In this document: piece by piece, positions 37,350 through 48,228 of the stretch | How positions within the stretch are numbered: position 1 is the stretch's first letter | How the letters are laid out: each line of letters opens with the position of its first letter | Source: Ophioderma brevispina | Lineage: Eukaryota; Echinodermata; Ophiuroidea; Amphilepidida; Ophiodermatidae | Reading direction: 5' to 3' | NCBI GenBank assembly: GCA_023653785.1 | Contig: JAMKCH010007210.1 | Span: 1-64,000 of the forward strand | Length of the DNA stretch: 64,000 bases | Translations under genes and position numbers: made by a program | The notes under the pieces: generated by a model | What the model was told of the DNA's origin: nothing | Seen by the model: only the letters and a program-made list of their open reading frames with translations | Database searches by the model: none

Positions 37350-37715
37350 CAGAGATGCCAGTTTTCCATCAGCTGGCAAGGCTAGGTAGGCAAGTCAGCC
37401 CATCAATCATGTCATGCATGTTGATCAGTCTTGATTGTCATGACATATCTGATGAGCTTAAGCTAATGATCTGAAACATGACATTGTCAACAGATAAGCA
37501 TATTTTCAATGAAAAATTACCATTCCGTTTGAAATATCATGTATTTTTTCAAAGAAATTTGTACTCCAGATTGACTATCTAGGTGATTTAAAAATGCTAA
37601 AATCCAGGAGCTCTGGGGGCGCTCTGCCCCTGGACCCCGCCAGGGGGCCTAAGGCGGCCCCCTGGACCTCCGGCCAATTTTCAGTTTTTTTTTCAATCAG
37701 GTGCTGGCATCTCTG
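37350..37715. mobile_element. 366-bp inverted-repeat element in the transposase
   Basis: TIRs CAGAGATGCCAG and CTGGCATCTCTG are perfect over 12 bases. Flanks share only AAAGA (37342 and 37716), so any 8-base duplication has decayed. It separates NHDSHLS from IEALNYCK, which are contiguous in the family. It holds a GC-rich block at 37606-37675 (CTGGACCCCGCCAGGGGGCC and its near inverse). Confidence 0.75.
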
Positions 37716-38096
37716 AAAGATGAGAATCATGATTGTCAATCAAAAGCAGCACTGGGTTCTCTGGCGATGGCTTGCTGTGCTTGGCAAAATGCTTCAAGAA
37801 GATGAGAAATCTCCTCCTTGCATCCATCCAGAGCCATTTTGCAGTTCCAATACACCCTGGAGAACCGTCACGTATGAAGTGCTGTTTAAAGTTCTTCCTG
37901 GGAAAGACAAATATGGGAGGGATGCTGTTTCCAGTTGGCGTTGATAGCTATGGCACATGTTACTAAAGTGCCTGTTTTTGTGATGTTATTGCTCCTATTT
38001 GCTTTTCCCCTTTCTTGGCAACTACCCGATTTGGCATCTGCACAATGGTAACGCCCGTCTCATCCACGTTATAGATGTTTTGCGGCTCCAAACGGT

Positions 38097-38291
38097 ATGC
38101 CTGGAAAAAGTGGGTAATTTGGGAATGTCATTCCTGGGAAATTTTGCTATTTGGAGGGAAATTTTTGACCTTAAAATAAAGAAATACATAAGAATTAAAG
38201 GGAAATTTTGAAATCTTGGAGGGAAATTTTACTATCTTAGAGGGAAATTTTGATCATATTCCTGGGAAATTTTGCATTTTTTACAGCCCTG
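38097..38291. mobile_element. 195-bp element in the transposase with 9-base flanking duplication
   Basis: CCAAACGGT flanks it at 38088-38096 and 38292-38300. The interior is a run of GGGAAATTTTG-type units. Termini are only loosely inverse (ATGCCTGGAAAAAGT and ATTTTTTACAGCCCTG). Reading across the empty site restores the frame (RDRLEPQNIYN), which confirms the insertion. Confidence 0.8.
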
Positions 38292-38721
38292 CCAAACGGT
38301 CTCGCTATAGTACTTTGGCCATGTTATCAAAGAACTCGTTAACCTTAGTGCGGTTGAACACGGTGGCAAGGGCAAGACTTGTAGCTTGTGGCTTTCTGAG
38401 AGAGAGAGAGTTTTGGATGTCACTTTAAAATGCCGTAAACCATTCTACGCCAGCCATTTCAAATTCTGCCCAAGTTCGAGGGAACTTAAGTTTGTAAGTT
38501 ACTGCACATTGTTAGACCCGCTTTCAGAGCTGTGTAGTGGATAGCCCATAATATACATCTGAAGCTTTGAGTAAGTACTTAACGAGTACTGCTCTACAGA
38601 AAACACTTTGGTATGTGCTTTTCGTTAGAAACATTGCTGCATTGGATTTCATGAGATATATTCAGATTTTCTGTTAAATGTCTGCTGTAATAAGTTTATG
38701 AATTAGGTTAATGTCTGTATA

Positions 38722-38971
38722 CAGGCCCGTACACAGGGGGGTGCAGTCCTCCCAAATTCCACAAAAGGGGGGAAAAGGTCCACTTTTGCCGATTTTTTGA
38801 CAAAAAGGTCCAGGAAATTTAGAGAAAATATGACGGAAAAAGCCACTTTTTGGTGACGAGATGTTAAAACGGCCAAAAATGGGCATTTTAGGGGGTTAGT
38901 CTATTTTCCAAAAAAAAGTCCACTTTTCGAAAGACCGGCACCCAGCGTAAAAATCATGGCGTACGGCCCTG
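38722..38971. mobile_element. 250-bp hAT-type MITE
   Basis: Left end CAGGCCCGTACACAGG, right end GGCGTACGGCCCTG. A perfect 8-base duplication, TCTGTATA, lies at 38714-38721 and 38972-38979. The interior has AAAAAGTCCACTTTT-like repeats and no coding capacity. Confidence 0.88.
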
Positions 38972-39439
38972 TCTGTATATTTGTAGTTTCTTGTGCATTG
39001 GCAAAAATCAATGCACGTGCGTTGAGATTGACCAGACTAATAATGGCACTCGCCCCTGCGGGCTTGCCACATCATTAGTACTACACCTATACCCCTATAG
39101 GGGCTGGGGTTAATGTTGGGTATAACTTGGTACTACATTGTACATTAAAAAACAGGAAATAATAGTTGAAAATGTAAACACAGGTTTAAAGCGCTAAGTT
39201 AGACCAGATGAAATATCTATTTCTTCTGATTCTGAAGTAGAGGAAAAAAACGGATTCTTTTGATTTGATAGTTTTGTGCATAAAGAATAAGATCTCATTT
39301 TTGGCCTGTAAATGAAGTTACATCTTTGTGTCACTGACCCTTAATTTACCTGAAAGGACATATTCTATTTGGCATGCGGTATGAAGAGATGTCACTGTAA
39401 ACAAGAAGTAGGTGGCAGGTATGACATAATGAGAGTCTA

Positions 39440-39831
39440 TTTATTTGTATTATTAGCGGGTAGAGCATTCACTGTTTAGAAAATGCTTTCCAATGATGCC
39501 CAGGGATCCAGGACGAATTGGGACAGCAGGGGTTTTCACCCTACTCTATCGAAAAAAAACAACTGACGAGATTTACCATGAGGCATGATTCTCCAGTTAT
39601 ATGGGATCGACGGCGTAACGTCCCCCCGAAGGACGGGGTATTATCATGGTCGTTTGCCCAACTCAAATGAACCATGGGGAGAGCGGAATTCCAGTTTAAT
39701 CACGACTTCTTAAATAAAATCCAGAATTTAGTACCCAATTAAATCCCAGCAAGTGCCCCGCCGGGGCTCGAACCAGGGCGACCTATGCCACCAAAGGGTC
39801 GATACCTAAACCAACCGTGCGCCACCTCCCA
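39440..39831 (-). mobile_element. tRNA-derived SINE
   Basis: Read on the minus strand it starts GGGAGGTGGCGCACGGTTGG, an A-box-like sequence. About 50 bases on is GGTTCGAGCCC, a good RNA polymerase III B box, followed by a GC stem. A central block reads CCCGTCCTTCGGGGGGACGT then TACGCCGTCGATCCC, and the tail is AT-rich (AATAATACAAATAAATAG). Length and plan fit a tRNA-head SINE rather than a tRNA gene, since no cloverleaf closes. I did not find a target duplication. Confidence 0.7.
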
Positions 39832-40327
39832 TCATAGTCATAGCAATAATACATACCGTAGCGTCTGTAATAAACACCCGGCACGGGTAATTTTTTTTTT
39901 TCAAAAAGGGGTTTTTTATTATAGGTAATTTGTAAATGATATTTCCATTGTAAACCATAGCAGCACCGTTGTGGGAATACCCTGTGCTCCCACACAGAAA
40001 GGATCAAGTTTGATACGCCATCATACAAAGGCTTGCATATACACCTGTACAAACAATAAGCACATCTACAACAAAATGGTCTATTTACCACATTTTAAAC
40101 AAGAGAGAGGTATTTCTACAAAAACACTTTAAAAAGTGTATACCTTTAAATTTGCCACCGTATGGGTGCGAGTTGGTGAACATTAGTAGTTTCAGGTCGG
40201 CAAAATTAGCACCATTTTTGCAATTGAGATGGTTATTTATCGGTGTCTAATTGCATGTTGCATGACTTTTTGTATTTTTTAGAAACATTTGGCAAAAAAA
40301 AATGAAGGGGTATTTATTAGAGACAAA

Positions 40328-40598
40328 TCGAGGGTTGACAATCAGAAGGACGTAACTCAACACTGAAAGAAATATTAAAGAATTTCTTTAATTCTGCTGT
40401 AATACTGCTTTTGAGAAATGTGATGTTTAATATTTTCTACTAAACCTATTCATTACTTAAAATGTAAACATCTCATAAGCAAACATTATATAAACTTTAG
40501 TAAATAAACAATTTGTAATTATGAACAGCAGAATTAAAGAAATTCTTTAATATTTCTTTCAGTGTTGAGTTGCGTCCTTCTGATTGTCAACCCTTGAT
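40328..40598. mobile_element. MITE with about 70-base TIRs
   Basis: Left arm GGGTTGACAATCAGAAGGAC through AAAGAATTTCTTTAATTCTG. The right arm is its inverse, CAGAATTAAAGAAATTCTTT through GTCCTTCTGATTGTCAACCC, with almost no mismatch. The core is about 115 AT-rich bases. It lies 60 bases upstream of a candidate exon. The arms' close match suggests recent activity or a maintained hairpin. Confidence 0.85.
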
Positions 40599-40658
40599 AT
40601 GGTATGTGCAAAAATATTGTGTGTGTGCGCGCGTACGTGTGTGCGTGTCTCTTTGCAG

Positions 40659-40967
40659 TATACTTTTCAGGCCAGACAGAATTGTAGTAGATCCCTACTT
40701 AGAATGCTTCTCATATTTCTATCATTACTTAGACTCCAGTCCAAACTTCAAAATCTAAGTGACGGATTACGACAGGCCATGTCGAAAATATACTACACCA
40801 GTGCAGTAGACGAGTGGCTGAAAATGAGGCTAGACCCTTTGTATTCTCTGCTGGAAAGGAGTCTAGAAAGCAGCAGAAGTGGATCGTCACAGGAGGACAG
40901 CAATGGGGACCAAGAGGAGATGGTAACGGACCCACCTTGCGCTGATGATGCTACGGTTGTGTCATGA
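40659..40967 (+). CDS. candidate 3' terminal exon of an unknown host gene
   Basis: An acceptor (TCTCTTTGCAG) precedes 40659. A second (ACTTTTCAG) before 40671 keeps the same frame. The frame runs about 102 codons to TGA at 40965-40967. The first half is leucine-rich and helical (RSLLRMLLIFLSLLRLQSKL), followed by MSKIYYTSAVDEWLKMRLDP. The tail is acidic and serine-rich (SGSSQEDSNGDQEE). The acidic disordered end before the stop is typical of a protein C-terminus. I do not recognise the family. The alternatives are a pseudogene or chance, less likely given composition and splice signal. Confidence 0.5.
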   Translation, partial: YTFQARQNCSRSLLRMLLIFLSLLRLQSKLQNLSDGLRQAMSKIYYTSAVDEWLKMRLDPLYSLLERSLESSRSGSSQEDSNGDQEEMVTDPPCADDATVVS

Positions 40968-40979
40968 TACATCATTAGT

Positions 40980-41555
40980 GTAACCGTAGTGACGATGACC
41001 GTAGTGAAGGTGGTGTATTTGTAAACTGCTTTCTGGCATGTATCTTAATTGGTCTTGTGGACGAGGATTTGGGGAGTTCAATGATGAATCCTCCATTTGT
41101 TGGTCCTGTGAAACACCAAAGAAGAAAACATCGAAACATTTTAAGGGAAATGTTATAGCAAGACCTTGTGTGTGGGCTTGTCAACCACAAAGTATTCATA
41201 ACCACTAGCTCCCTCAGCGAAAATCATTTAAGTAACATACATATATATATAAAACCCTGAAAAAAGTGACCAGCCAAAAACAAAATATGAAATTGTGCGA
41301 AATAAGATGTATGCCATGTCAGATCTCAAGATAAGTGAGTGCGAGATAACCACCTTATGATAGCCAGATTAGAGGAATTGGGAGGTATTACCAGGGAGCA
41401 ATTGTCTGTTTTCTCACTCATTTACCGTTTTTTTTTTCCTTCAAAAAGTAAATTGGGGCCTATTCCAAACAAACATAAAACATTTTGTACACATTGCCGT
41501 TAGTGTTTGTAAAATGTTGTAAAAATGCTAAAAGTCGGGTCTGACTGAATATAAT
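40980..41555. other. probable 3' untranslated or intergenic sequence
   Basis: Follows the candidate terminal exon. No clear AATAAA signal close to the stop and no other gene. Confidence 0.3.
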
Positions 41556-41559
41556 TAGA

Positions 41560-41870
41560 GCAGGACCATGGACCCAGGTCAAACATCATCGTACAAATCT
41601 GTACAAATTGAGATTGACCTTTTTTACCATTTTAGTCATTTTCACCCTGTGACTCCAAAACCAATGGTTGTAAGTGGTATAAACTGTACATTTTTGGAAT
41701 CCTTTTGACTAGATGGACAATATGGTGACTCCAAAACCTGGTTGGTAATTTTGTATAAAAAACTGTACATTTTTGGAATCCCCTTTTGACTAGATGACAT
41801 ATGCATACATATCAACGTGATTGGACATTTTAAAGTTTGAACCCCTGTGTAACCTTAAATTGGCGCCTAT
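41560..41870 (+). repeat. fragment related to the 1.1-kb foldback, with local duplication
   Basis: Contains two tandem copies of a block of about 70 bases (GTGACTCCAAAACC ... ACTGTACATTTTTGGAATCC ... TTTTGACTAGATG). The same order of motifs occurs in the foldback right arm at 31215-31330. Confidence 0.55.
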
Positions 41871-41874
41871 TAAA

Positions 41875-44285
41875 AACGACCCAACAATTTGAGATACTAA
41901 CTTTCCCTACCTAGCTCACTACCCTACTTTTGATAGAGGGTCCCTACTAACTACCAAAGTGTTAAACCTTTCTGTAGTGGGGGTGAACGACTCTTTACAT
42001 AATGCCCATGATATTCTCTGCCCTTTCTCTAAATGTTATGCATGATATATGTATTCTCTACACATGGTAATTAGAAGAAGGTTTGCAGTACATTAATTAT
42101 TATATTATTATTGTGTGTTTTTATTACATAATAGGAAGATAAAGTAGATATTTATTTGTGGTTCATACGTCATTGGATGACATTGGCCGATGTTATTCTT
42201 TCGAACATGCTTTCTTTAGGCGCTCTATTCTTCTGTAAGCGCCATATAAATGCATTTATTAATTTGCACACCAATTGGCATGAACTACATATTGCCGTTC
42301 TAAAGGCTAGTCGTCTTCAGACTCCTGCTGATGGATATGAAACCCACACAAAAGGAGAACTTTTGTTTGTAAAACAGCTTAGGAAACTCTAAGCTCAAAT
42401 GTGGGAGTCTGGTGTTACAGGTCACTCAAAAAGGAGGAATCTGGCTCGTAAATTGAGCAAAGGCATGTAGGCAGATTTTTCAACCATCTTTGATTGGCCA
42501 TGTTGGCTTCAGTAAATTACCCAGTTTTTCAAGGGTCCCTTTCAGGAATTGTCAATCATGATATGAAAGTTTTCTAATACTAATAGCTAAGTTTAACCCG
42601 TGAGACTCTATACTTTGTTCCCATCTCAAGTTGGGGTTGATGTCATGACACAACTTTGCCTTTGCTCTAGTGTTTGGATTGTGCCGCCTGTGTTTGCGTG
42701 CGTACCTGCTGTAGATTCCAAGGTTCGACGCATTGTTTTCTTCTCGGGTGTAAAACCTAACATGCGCAGTGACGTTACCCCAAAACTTGAGATCAAACAG
42801 ATTATAGCAGGGCTTTGAATTTAGCACCAGCCTTGTCTATTTTTAGTGTAATGTGTCAATCAACTATTTATTGCGGCCGGCAATGGTAAGCTCATGGTAA
42901 AACACATGACCTGTCAAAGCTAGCTCGGCATGCAAGTTGTTGAAAAAAATAGTGTCAAGGAATACATGGTCGCTTGGGGATCAACATTTTTTTTTTTTTT
43001 TTTCAAAATGGAAAATACGCATTTTTTATGACCATATTCAAATCGCATGAAAAAATATATTTCAATGAGTACAAACAAGCCTAAATTTTAGGTCAGTTTT
43101 GGAAGCCATCCTAAGAAACTACTGAACCTATTTGTTATAACATATACAGTAACTATAACAGAGATATTTTCGCAAGCAGAATTTGTCACAAATGGAAACA
43201 ACAAGGGCATTCTTGTGTGTGCTAAATTTCCCCATTGAGAATAACAGTGCTACTTTTCAATATGTGTTGACAAACATTTTTTGCGAGTGTTTATTTTTGT
43301 TGCTGTTGGTCCTATGTGCTAAATTTCAAAAATTAAACCCTGCAACAATTGCCTATTTACAGTATCTACCAGGCTTGCAAGGACCAAGTAATCATATATC
43401 ACAAACTAATTGGTTAAACCCAGTCCTTGAACCAAAAAAAAAAACGAACATCAACTGCTTCAAACATTGGGCAAATTTTGGAAAATCCACTTTCCAATCT
43501 GTAGAGGTTTGAAGAAGTGTCATTTGGTAACTTTCGCTCTGAAGTTTCAGTTAGAAACATTGCCATGTCATTTAAAAGTAATTACGTTGTAGCGTAATTG
43601 TTTTCGGGTCACTTTTTTTAATATGATGTTTCATTCAGGATATAAGTATGAAGTTTATTGGGCCGTGATCATTCCAAACTTTTAATATGTATTTATTGTT
43701 TTTTCATAGATCAGTGTTAACAAAATCAAATTTCCTTTCTTTAAGTGTTGTGCTTTGCTTTTAGCCCCTGGGCTTTTAGCCGAAGGGTGATTTTGTCAAT
43801 ATCAAAATCTGTCCGTCTGTCCGTCTGTCTCTGCATGTCCTGTCAGGCCCCTGACCCAATTTAGTTGACACCACAAGAACTTAGTATCTACCACTAATTG
43901 CGCTGTGACAGACAGGCGTCTGTAGACAAAAGGTCATACTCTCTGTGTTCCTTTCCGACTTCTGTTTCTTACTCCCTTGAAAACCTGTTTAAATCCTCTC
44001 TTACCAATTTTTTTTTGCTTTTATTCCCCCCTGAAATAACTGTCAAGTCCTCTCTTACATTCTCACTGCTTTGCCAATAAGGTTACTGCTTATAAACTAC
44101 CAAGGTGAACTCTATAACCAATCCCATATCCTTGATTGAAAACTGGTATGTAGGTAGTAGCAGATGCAAGTAATACCCAATCACTGTAATCACACATTAT
44201 TTGTTTTCGTGTTAATGAGCTCATTTTATAGTTGCTCATTCCTAATAGGTCAACACCTACCAAATTCCAATGTCCAAAATGTTAT
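41875..44285. other. no recognisable gene
   Basis: Includes a short CTGTCCGT tandem (43809-43830) and a 109-codon frame at 43183-43512 without domain or splice support. Confidence 0.4.
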
Positions 44286-44289
44286 GAAC

Positions 44290-44740
44290 CGTGGTAAGTA
44301 GTGTTGGATTACAATTACTAACATACCCATTGTTGACCGTACATCGGTGTTTTCATCATCAAAAAACAGAATTTATATTTAACCATAACAATGAATTAAA
44401 GCCATCTAATGCTGACATGGTGCTATTTAAAATTCGCGCTAGTTTAACTGTTAATGCGAATATACGCCGGCACGTTTGCGTCCTACTGCCATAGGAAATA
44501 CACATTATGAAAGTCATCACATGGGAATGTATGACGCTACTGTGCCGTCCGTACACATACATATCCCAAATACACTAGTGCGAATTTCAAATAATGCATG
44601 GTTAGACAAAATGTTTTAATTCATGTTTATGGTTACTATATTCATATTTTATCCATGAAACTACTTGATAATGTGTTCAATAATTATTTTTAAGCATATA
44701 TGTATAAATATTCAAAGTTTCATTAATAGCGCCACTATGA
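44290..44740 (-). mobile_element. relative of MITE family G lacking clear ends
   Basis: Shares TTCAATAATTATTTTTA, ATGCATGGTTAGACAAAATG and GTATGACGCTACTGTGCCG with the 33388 element. The characteristic GGAGAACC termini were not found. Confidence 0.5.
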
Positions 44741-44874
44741 GCCGCGTCGAAAAGATGCGTCCTGGAACACAAAGTGCGATGGAATCCAGGACACATACAC
44801 TCAATTAATGATTGATACCTTAAACTCAGATCACTATTTTGTTATACTATGCCAATGAAGAGTGCATTTGGAGT

Positions 44875-45229
44875 TTAAAGCACTATCAGTGATTTGCTAA
44901 ATCAGCAAATCGAAAAATCATCAAAACCACAATTTTTAGCATTACGTAACAAGAACAGGTTCCTAACATACCCTCAAATTATAAGACTCATGAAAGCACC
45001 CTAATAAGGACAGAATCGGAGATTTTAGTCATTACTGTCCGAACGGACACTTACTACAACACGTAATTGAATGGAGCATCGTCTCTTGGAACACTGCCCG
45101 TTTTCTTTCCTGTTCTTTCAATTCTACAGCTGGAAAAGGTAACTTAGAGAATTCTAACGACTTATCCTTCACTTTGAAGCATTTTCCTACAAATTTCAAA
45201 TATTTTTCAATCACTGATGTGGTCTTTAA
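44875..45229 (+). mobile_element. MITE family A
   Basis: Left end TTAAAGCACTATCAGTGATT, right end AATCACTGATGTGGTCTTTAA. Interior ATTACTGTCCGAACGGACAC as in the 28640 copy. Confidence 0.8.
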
Positions 45230-45234
45230 TGTGC

Positions 45235-46320
45235 ATCCAGTGATCTAATGACTGGAATATACTTATACTCAGATGCAACACTTTTAGAGTATGTTTGTAA
45301 GAAAAAAAGATCCACTCATGTGGCACGAACCCCTGTTTTCAAACCCAGGTCTACAGTTAGTCTCGCTTTCAGAATACTAGCCATAGTGTTTTCACTCTGA
45401 ATTCTTTTTTCTGCAACTCAAGTACAACACTTGATAATTTCTGATACACTGCCATTGTGTTGAAGTGTTGATTAAAGGTCCATGGCCCCAATCGCTAAAT
45501 AGCCTCAATCCCAGAAGGCCCCAAGATTTTCTCGAAGTGGTCACAATTTGGTCTCAGAAGAAAGCTACTATTTTTTTTTCATTTACCACCCTTGAATCTT
45601 AGAGGCAAAGGATGTTTGGTGTTTGGGAAGATGAGCGAAATGTGGGCCTCATTTGTCAACCAATATTAATTTTACATAACACCGTACTCTATGGGGCTTA
45701 CAATCACGTTTTTAGCTCTCGCATCAAAATGGATTTTCCATATTGGTGCGAAACTTTACAATGGGGTTTTGGAGTTAAGGCCAATCTCTCAAACAAGATG
45801 AAAATTCAATCTTAAATCGGGGTCGTGCCATCCCCCTTTAAGGAATTCGGGCTCTGTTAGTTATAACACATGAAACAGGTTTTATGGCAAATTGTAATAG
45901 CAAAACAAGTTATGATTTTGTGTTAGGTTTGCATGGAATGATAGATCACTGATAGCAGAATATACTGACTGTAGGTGAATATCAGAGAAGATTTTGTCTG
46001 TTTTCATATCATTTAGGTATGTATAGCAAAGTTTTGCCAAACTACAAAATGCAATAAATTTACTATTTTGCTGATAATTTAATTGTAAGGTTGAATTCAT
46101 TGTAGTCTTGTGTTCATTTTAACTGATAATCGCCCAAATAAATTGCTTTTAGTCACTTAACTTTTTTTCTACTGGCTTTTGACTCCTATAAGCAGTACCT
46201 CTTCTCCTTGCAGTATTGTGGGCTCCCTTTTGGCTCTTGACTCAGCTTTGTCACACAAAGAAAATTATGAAATTACCGGTCGCCATCTTGGTTGACACCT
46301 TTGCCACGTACTCTCTAAAT
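45235..46320. other. no recognisable gene
   Basis: AT-rich, short frames only. Confidence 0.4.
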
Positions 46321-46326
46321 GTGAAC

Positions 46327-46600
46327 GAGTGAAATTTCACTCCCCAAATAGTGAAACTCTTGTAAACCACTCCAAGATGAGTGGTTTGTACTTAAAAAGA
46401 GCAAATTTGCACTCAAAATGAGTGACAATCACTTAAAAAAGAGTGGATTTCCACTTGTTTGAGGAGTTAACGAAGGACAACACCTTTTGAGGAGTTAACG
46501 AAGGACAACACCTTTTGAGGAGTTAACGAAGGACAACACAAAAATGAGTGGAAATCCTCTTATTGGAGTGATTTTCATTCTTTTTGAGTGGAACATTTTC
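46327..46600. repeat. array of short palindromes with an internal 28-bp x 3 tandem
   Basis: Successive imperfect or perfect palindromes: GAGTGAAATTTCACTC (46327-46342, perfect), GAGCAAATTTGCACTC (46399), GAGTGACAATCACTT, GAGTGGATTTCCACTT (46441), then GAGTGGAAATCCTCTT, GAGTGATTTTCATTCTT and GAGTGGAACATTTTCAC. Between the halves lie three exact 28-base units beginning GAGGAGTTAACGAAGG (46461, 46489, 46517). Confidence 0.7.
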
Positions 46601-47235
46601 ACCTCCAACCAGGAAAATCTGCCTCAAAACGTGAATTTGCCCCCTCTGACAAGCGACCCTTGTTAACGCCCCTGACCGCCGTAAAGCCATCCATAGGCTT
46701 AAAGATTATTGGCCCACTGTCCTGGCGTTCCACGACAGTAGCCATTATCACTGCAACTACTTTGGCCATCATGATTATGAAAGGCATTTCAACACATACA
46801 GGGACTTCAGCCACCCATCCTCGCTATGCTGACTACAGCATTTGTGCAGGGGTCTCCCCTGCATCCAGCCTAATTGGCTCTTACCTTGTAACTTAGAGTT
46901 TCATTACTCTGTGGCCTGCTTGTCTCTGCTTTCTTGTGTGCAACTCTCCATAGTCACACACCAAGCTCATTGGTCATTTCTCATCACTTCAGCCACCACA
47001 CTCCTGTGATGACCATCGTATATACCCAAGGCTTTCAAGGCAGCCATAGCAGCAGCCAGTGCCGTAGGAGCCGTGCAACCATACGAGGAGCCGTAAGGCC
47101 ATGCCATGGATGGAACTTTGGAAACCATGAAACAATTCCTTGGCCCATTAATGTGATACCATTACCTGCTAGACTTCTTTACAAGACCTAAAGTGAATAC
47201 TGCACCTGCAGTAGCTGTGATCCTATGCTTCATAG

Positions 47236-47690
47236 TCTCTGTGCTACCAATAGTCTTCCCACAGCTGTTTGAAAGTCTCATTTATTATCACAAAACCAGA
47301 ATAAAACAAAGAAATATTGCCGGCAACACAGTTTTGACAACTGATTTGGAATATTTGGTCCACTAACTACATTCTGTGTAAATTTTACGAAATTTCATTG
47401 CGGGCAAATATGATTTTTCTTAAAAATCTAGTTTTCCACGTCTTTCGATGGAGAATGGGCATATAGAGGGCTCTATAACATACAAATCATGACCTTTGTA
47501 GGCCTATATGGCAAGATTCCTGCAATGGATTTGTCTGATTTTTGCAGAGATGATAGCTCTTGCATGTCCCTACTTATATCAGTTGTCAAAATTGTGTTGC
47601 CACTGCTTAAAATTGTTCTAAAAATAAAAGAGGAGAGAAATTTGTATGGGGTCAAACAGCTGTGTTCCCATAGAGGTGCCAGTAGGAACT
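47236..47690 (+). repeat. left arm of a large inverted repeat
   Basis: Inverse of 52105-52840 (excluding the foldback there): shared runs include AGCTGTTTGAAAGTCTCATT, CTTAAAAATCTAGTTTT, ACATACAAATCATGACCT and AAAATAAAAGA. It could be an inverted terminal repeat of one element (DIRS-like elements have these) or two separate insertions of one family. Confidence 0.65.
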
Positions 47691-47950
47691 GCCACAGCCA
47701 TAATCCCATTCCCTTGCCCTGTCACTGCCGAGAGCCTTTGGAGCCTCATAGTGCACACACCTGTTGCCTTTAGGACATTCAGACATTACTCAGTCATCTG
47801 CCAGAATCAAGACATGCAGTAATGAGGAGTCGGAGGTGGCTGGACCCCAGAATTGTCTGTCCCAAAGGAGCTCACAAAACAACAGCCACTCTCTGCCCCA
47901 CAGCTCCCCCTTCCCTGGACCTGCTCTAATATCATTTTATCAAAATAGAC
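47660..47950 (+). pseudogene. possible DIRS-type reverse transcriptase fragment
   Basis: One frame reads DIQTLLSHLPESRHAVMRSR then RWLDPRIV, reminiscent of the end of the RT domain before RNase H in DIRS/Ngaro-type elements (W-W/L-x-x-P). Short and without catalytic motifs, so tentative. Confidence 0.25.
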
Positions 47951-48228
47951 TATTTCCATTTTGTCAAACTACCAAGTGTAATACCCACATACTCTAATTT
48001 CATTTTGCCTAAATTAACCACTTACACTAAATCTCAACATATAGTCCTAAAACCATTTAACTAACTGCCTATTTTAGGGTTAATGGATGTAGACCAAATG
48101 ATATCAAAGTGGAAATTAACCTGTTGGATATAAGGAAAAATGGTTGTAGACAAAATGGCAATTAGACCAACTGGTTATTAGATCAAGTGACGATCTGTTA
48201 ATAGCCTATGTGGCAATTAGTCCATCTA

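Larger units (their letters stand above)
35115..38625 (-). pseudogene. pogo/CENP-B-type DDE transposase relic, broken by three insertions
   Basis: Read from right to left on this strand. 38300-38625: N-terminal helix-turn-helix region with remnants such as [33 protein letters not shown] and [12 protein letters not shown]. Near 38050: IYNVDETGV, the first catalytic-Asp region. Near 37870: PPIFVFPRKNF. Near 37730: LLLIDNHDSHLS, the second Asp. 37250-37340: IEALNYCKETGIILLSF, then HKLQPLDRGVYGPLKK. Near 37060: GIVPYNPDIF. 35122-35466: a C-terminal Cys/His domain (CLVCC...CCSCHYWAHEEC...CQNC), PHD-like. At least one stop (TAG after AKVL) and several one- or two-base frameshifts are present, so it is inactive. 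Insertions at 35526-36698, 37350-37715 and 38097-38291 split it. Family membership rests on the D-E-T-G, D-N-H-D-S-H and LQPLD signatures known from pogo/Tigger/jerky-type proteins. Confidence 0.88.

Noticed and set aside
37382..37695. Intron inside the transposase
   Set aside because: The breakpoints show inverted repeats CAGAGATGCCAG/CTGGCATCTCTG, not GT/AG borders. An inserted element explains it better.
38674..38886. Minus-strand 70-codon frame
   Set aside because: It lies almost entirely within the hAT-type MITE at 38722-38971.
39700..39831. Functional tRNA gene
   Set aside because: Only A- and B-box-like sequence is present. No closed acceptor stem, and the sequence continues into a SINE body.
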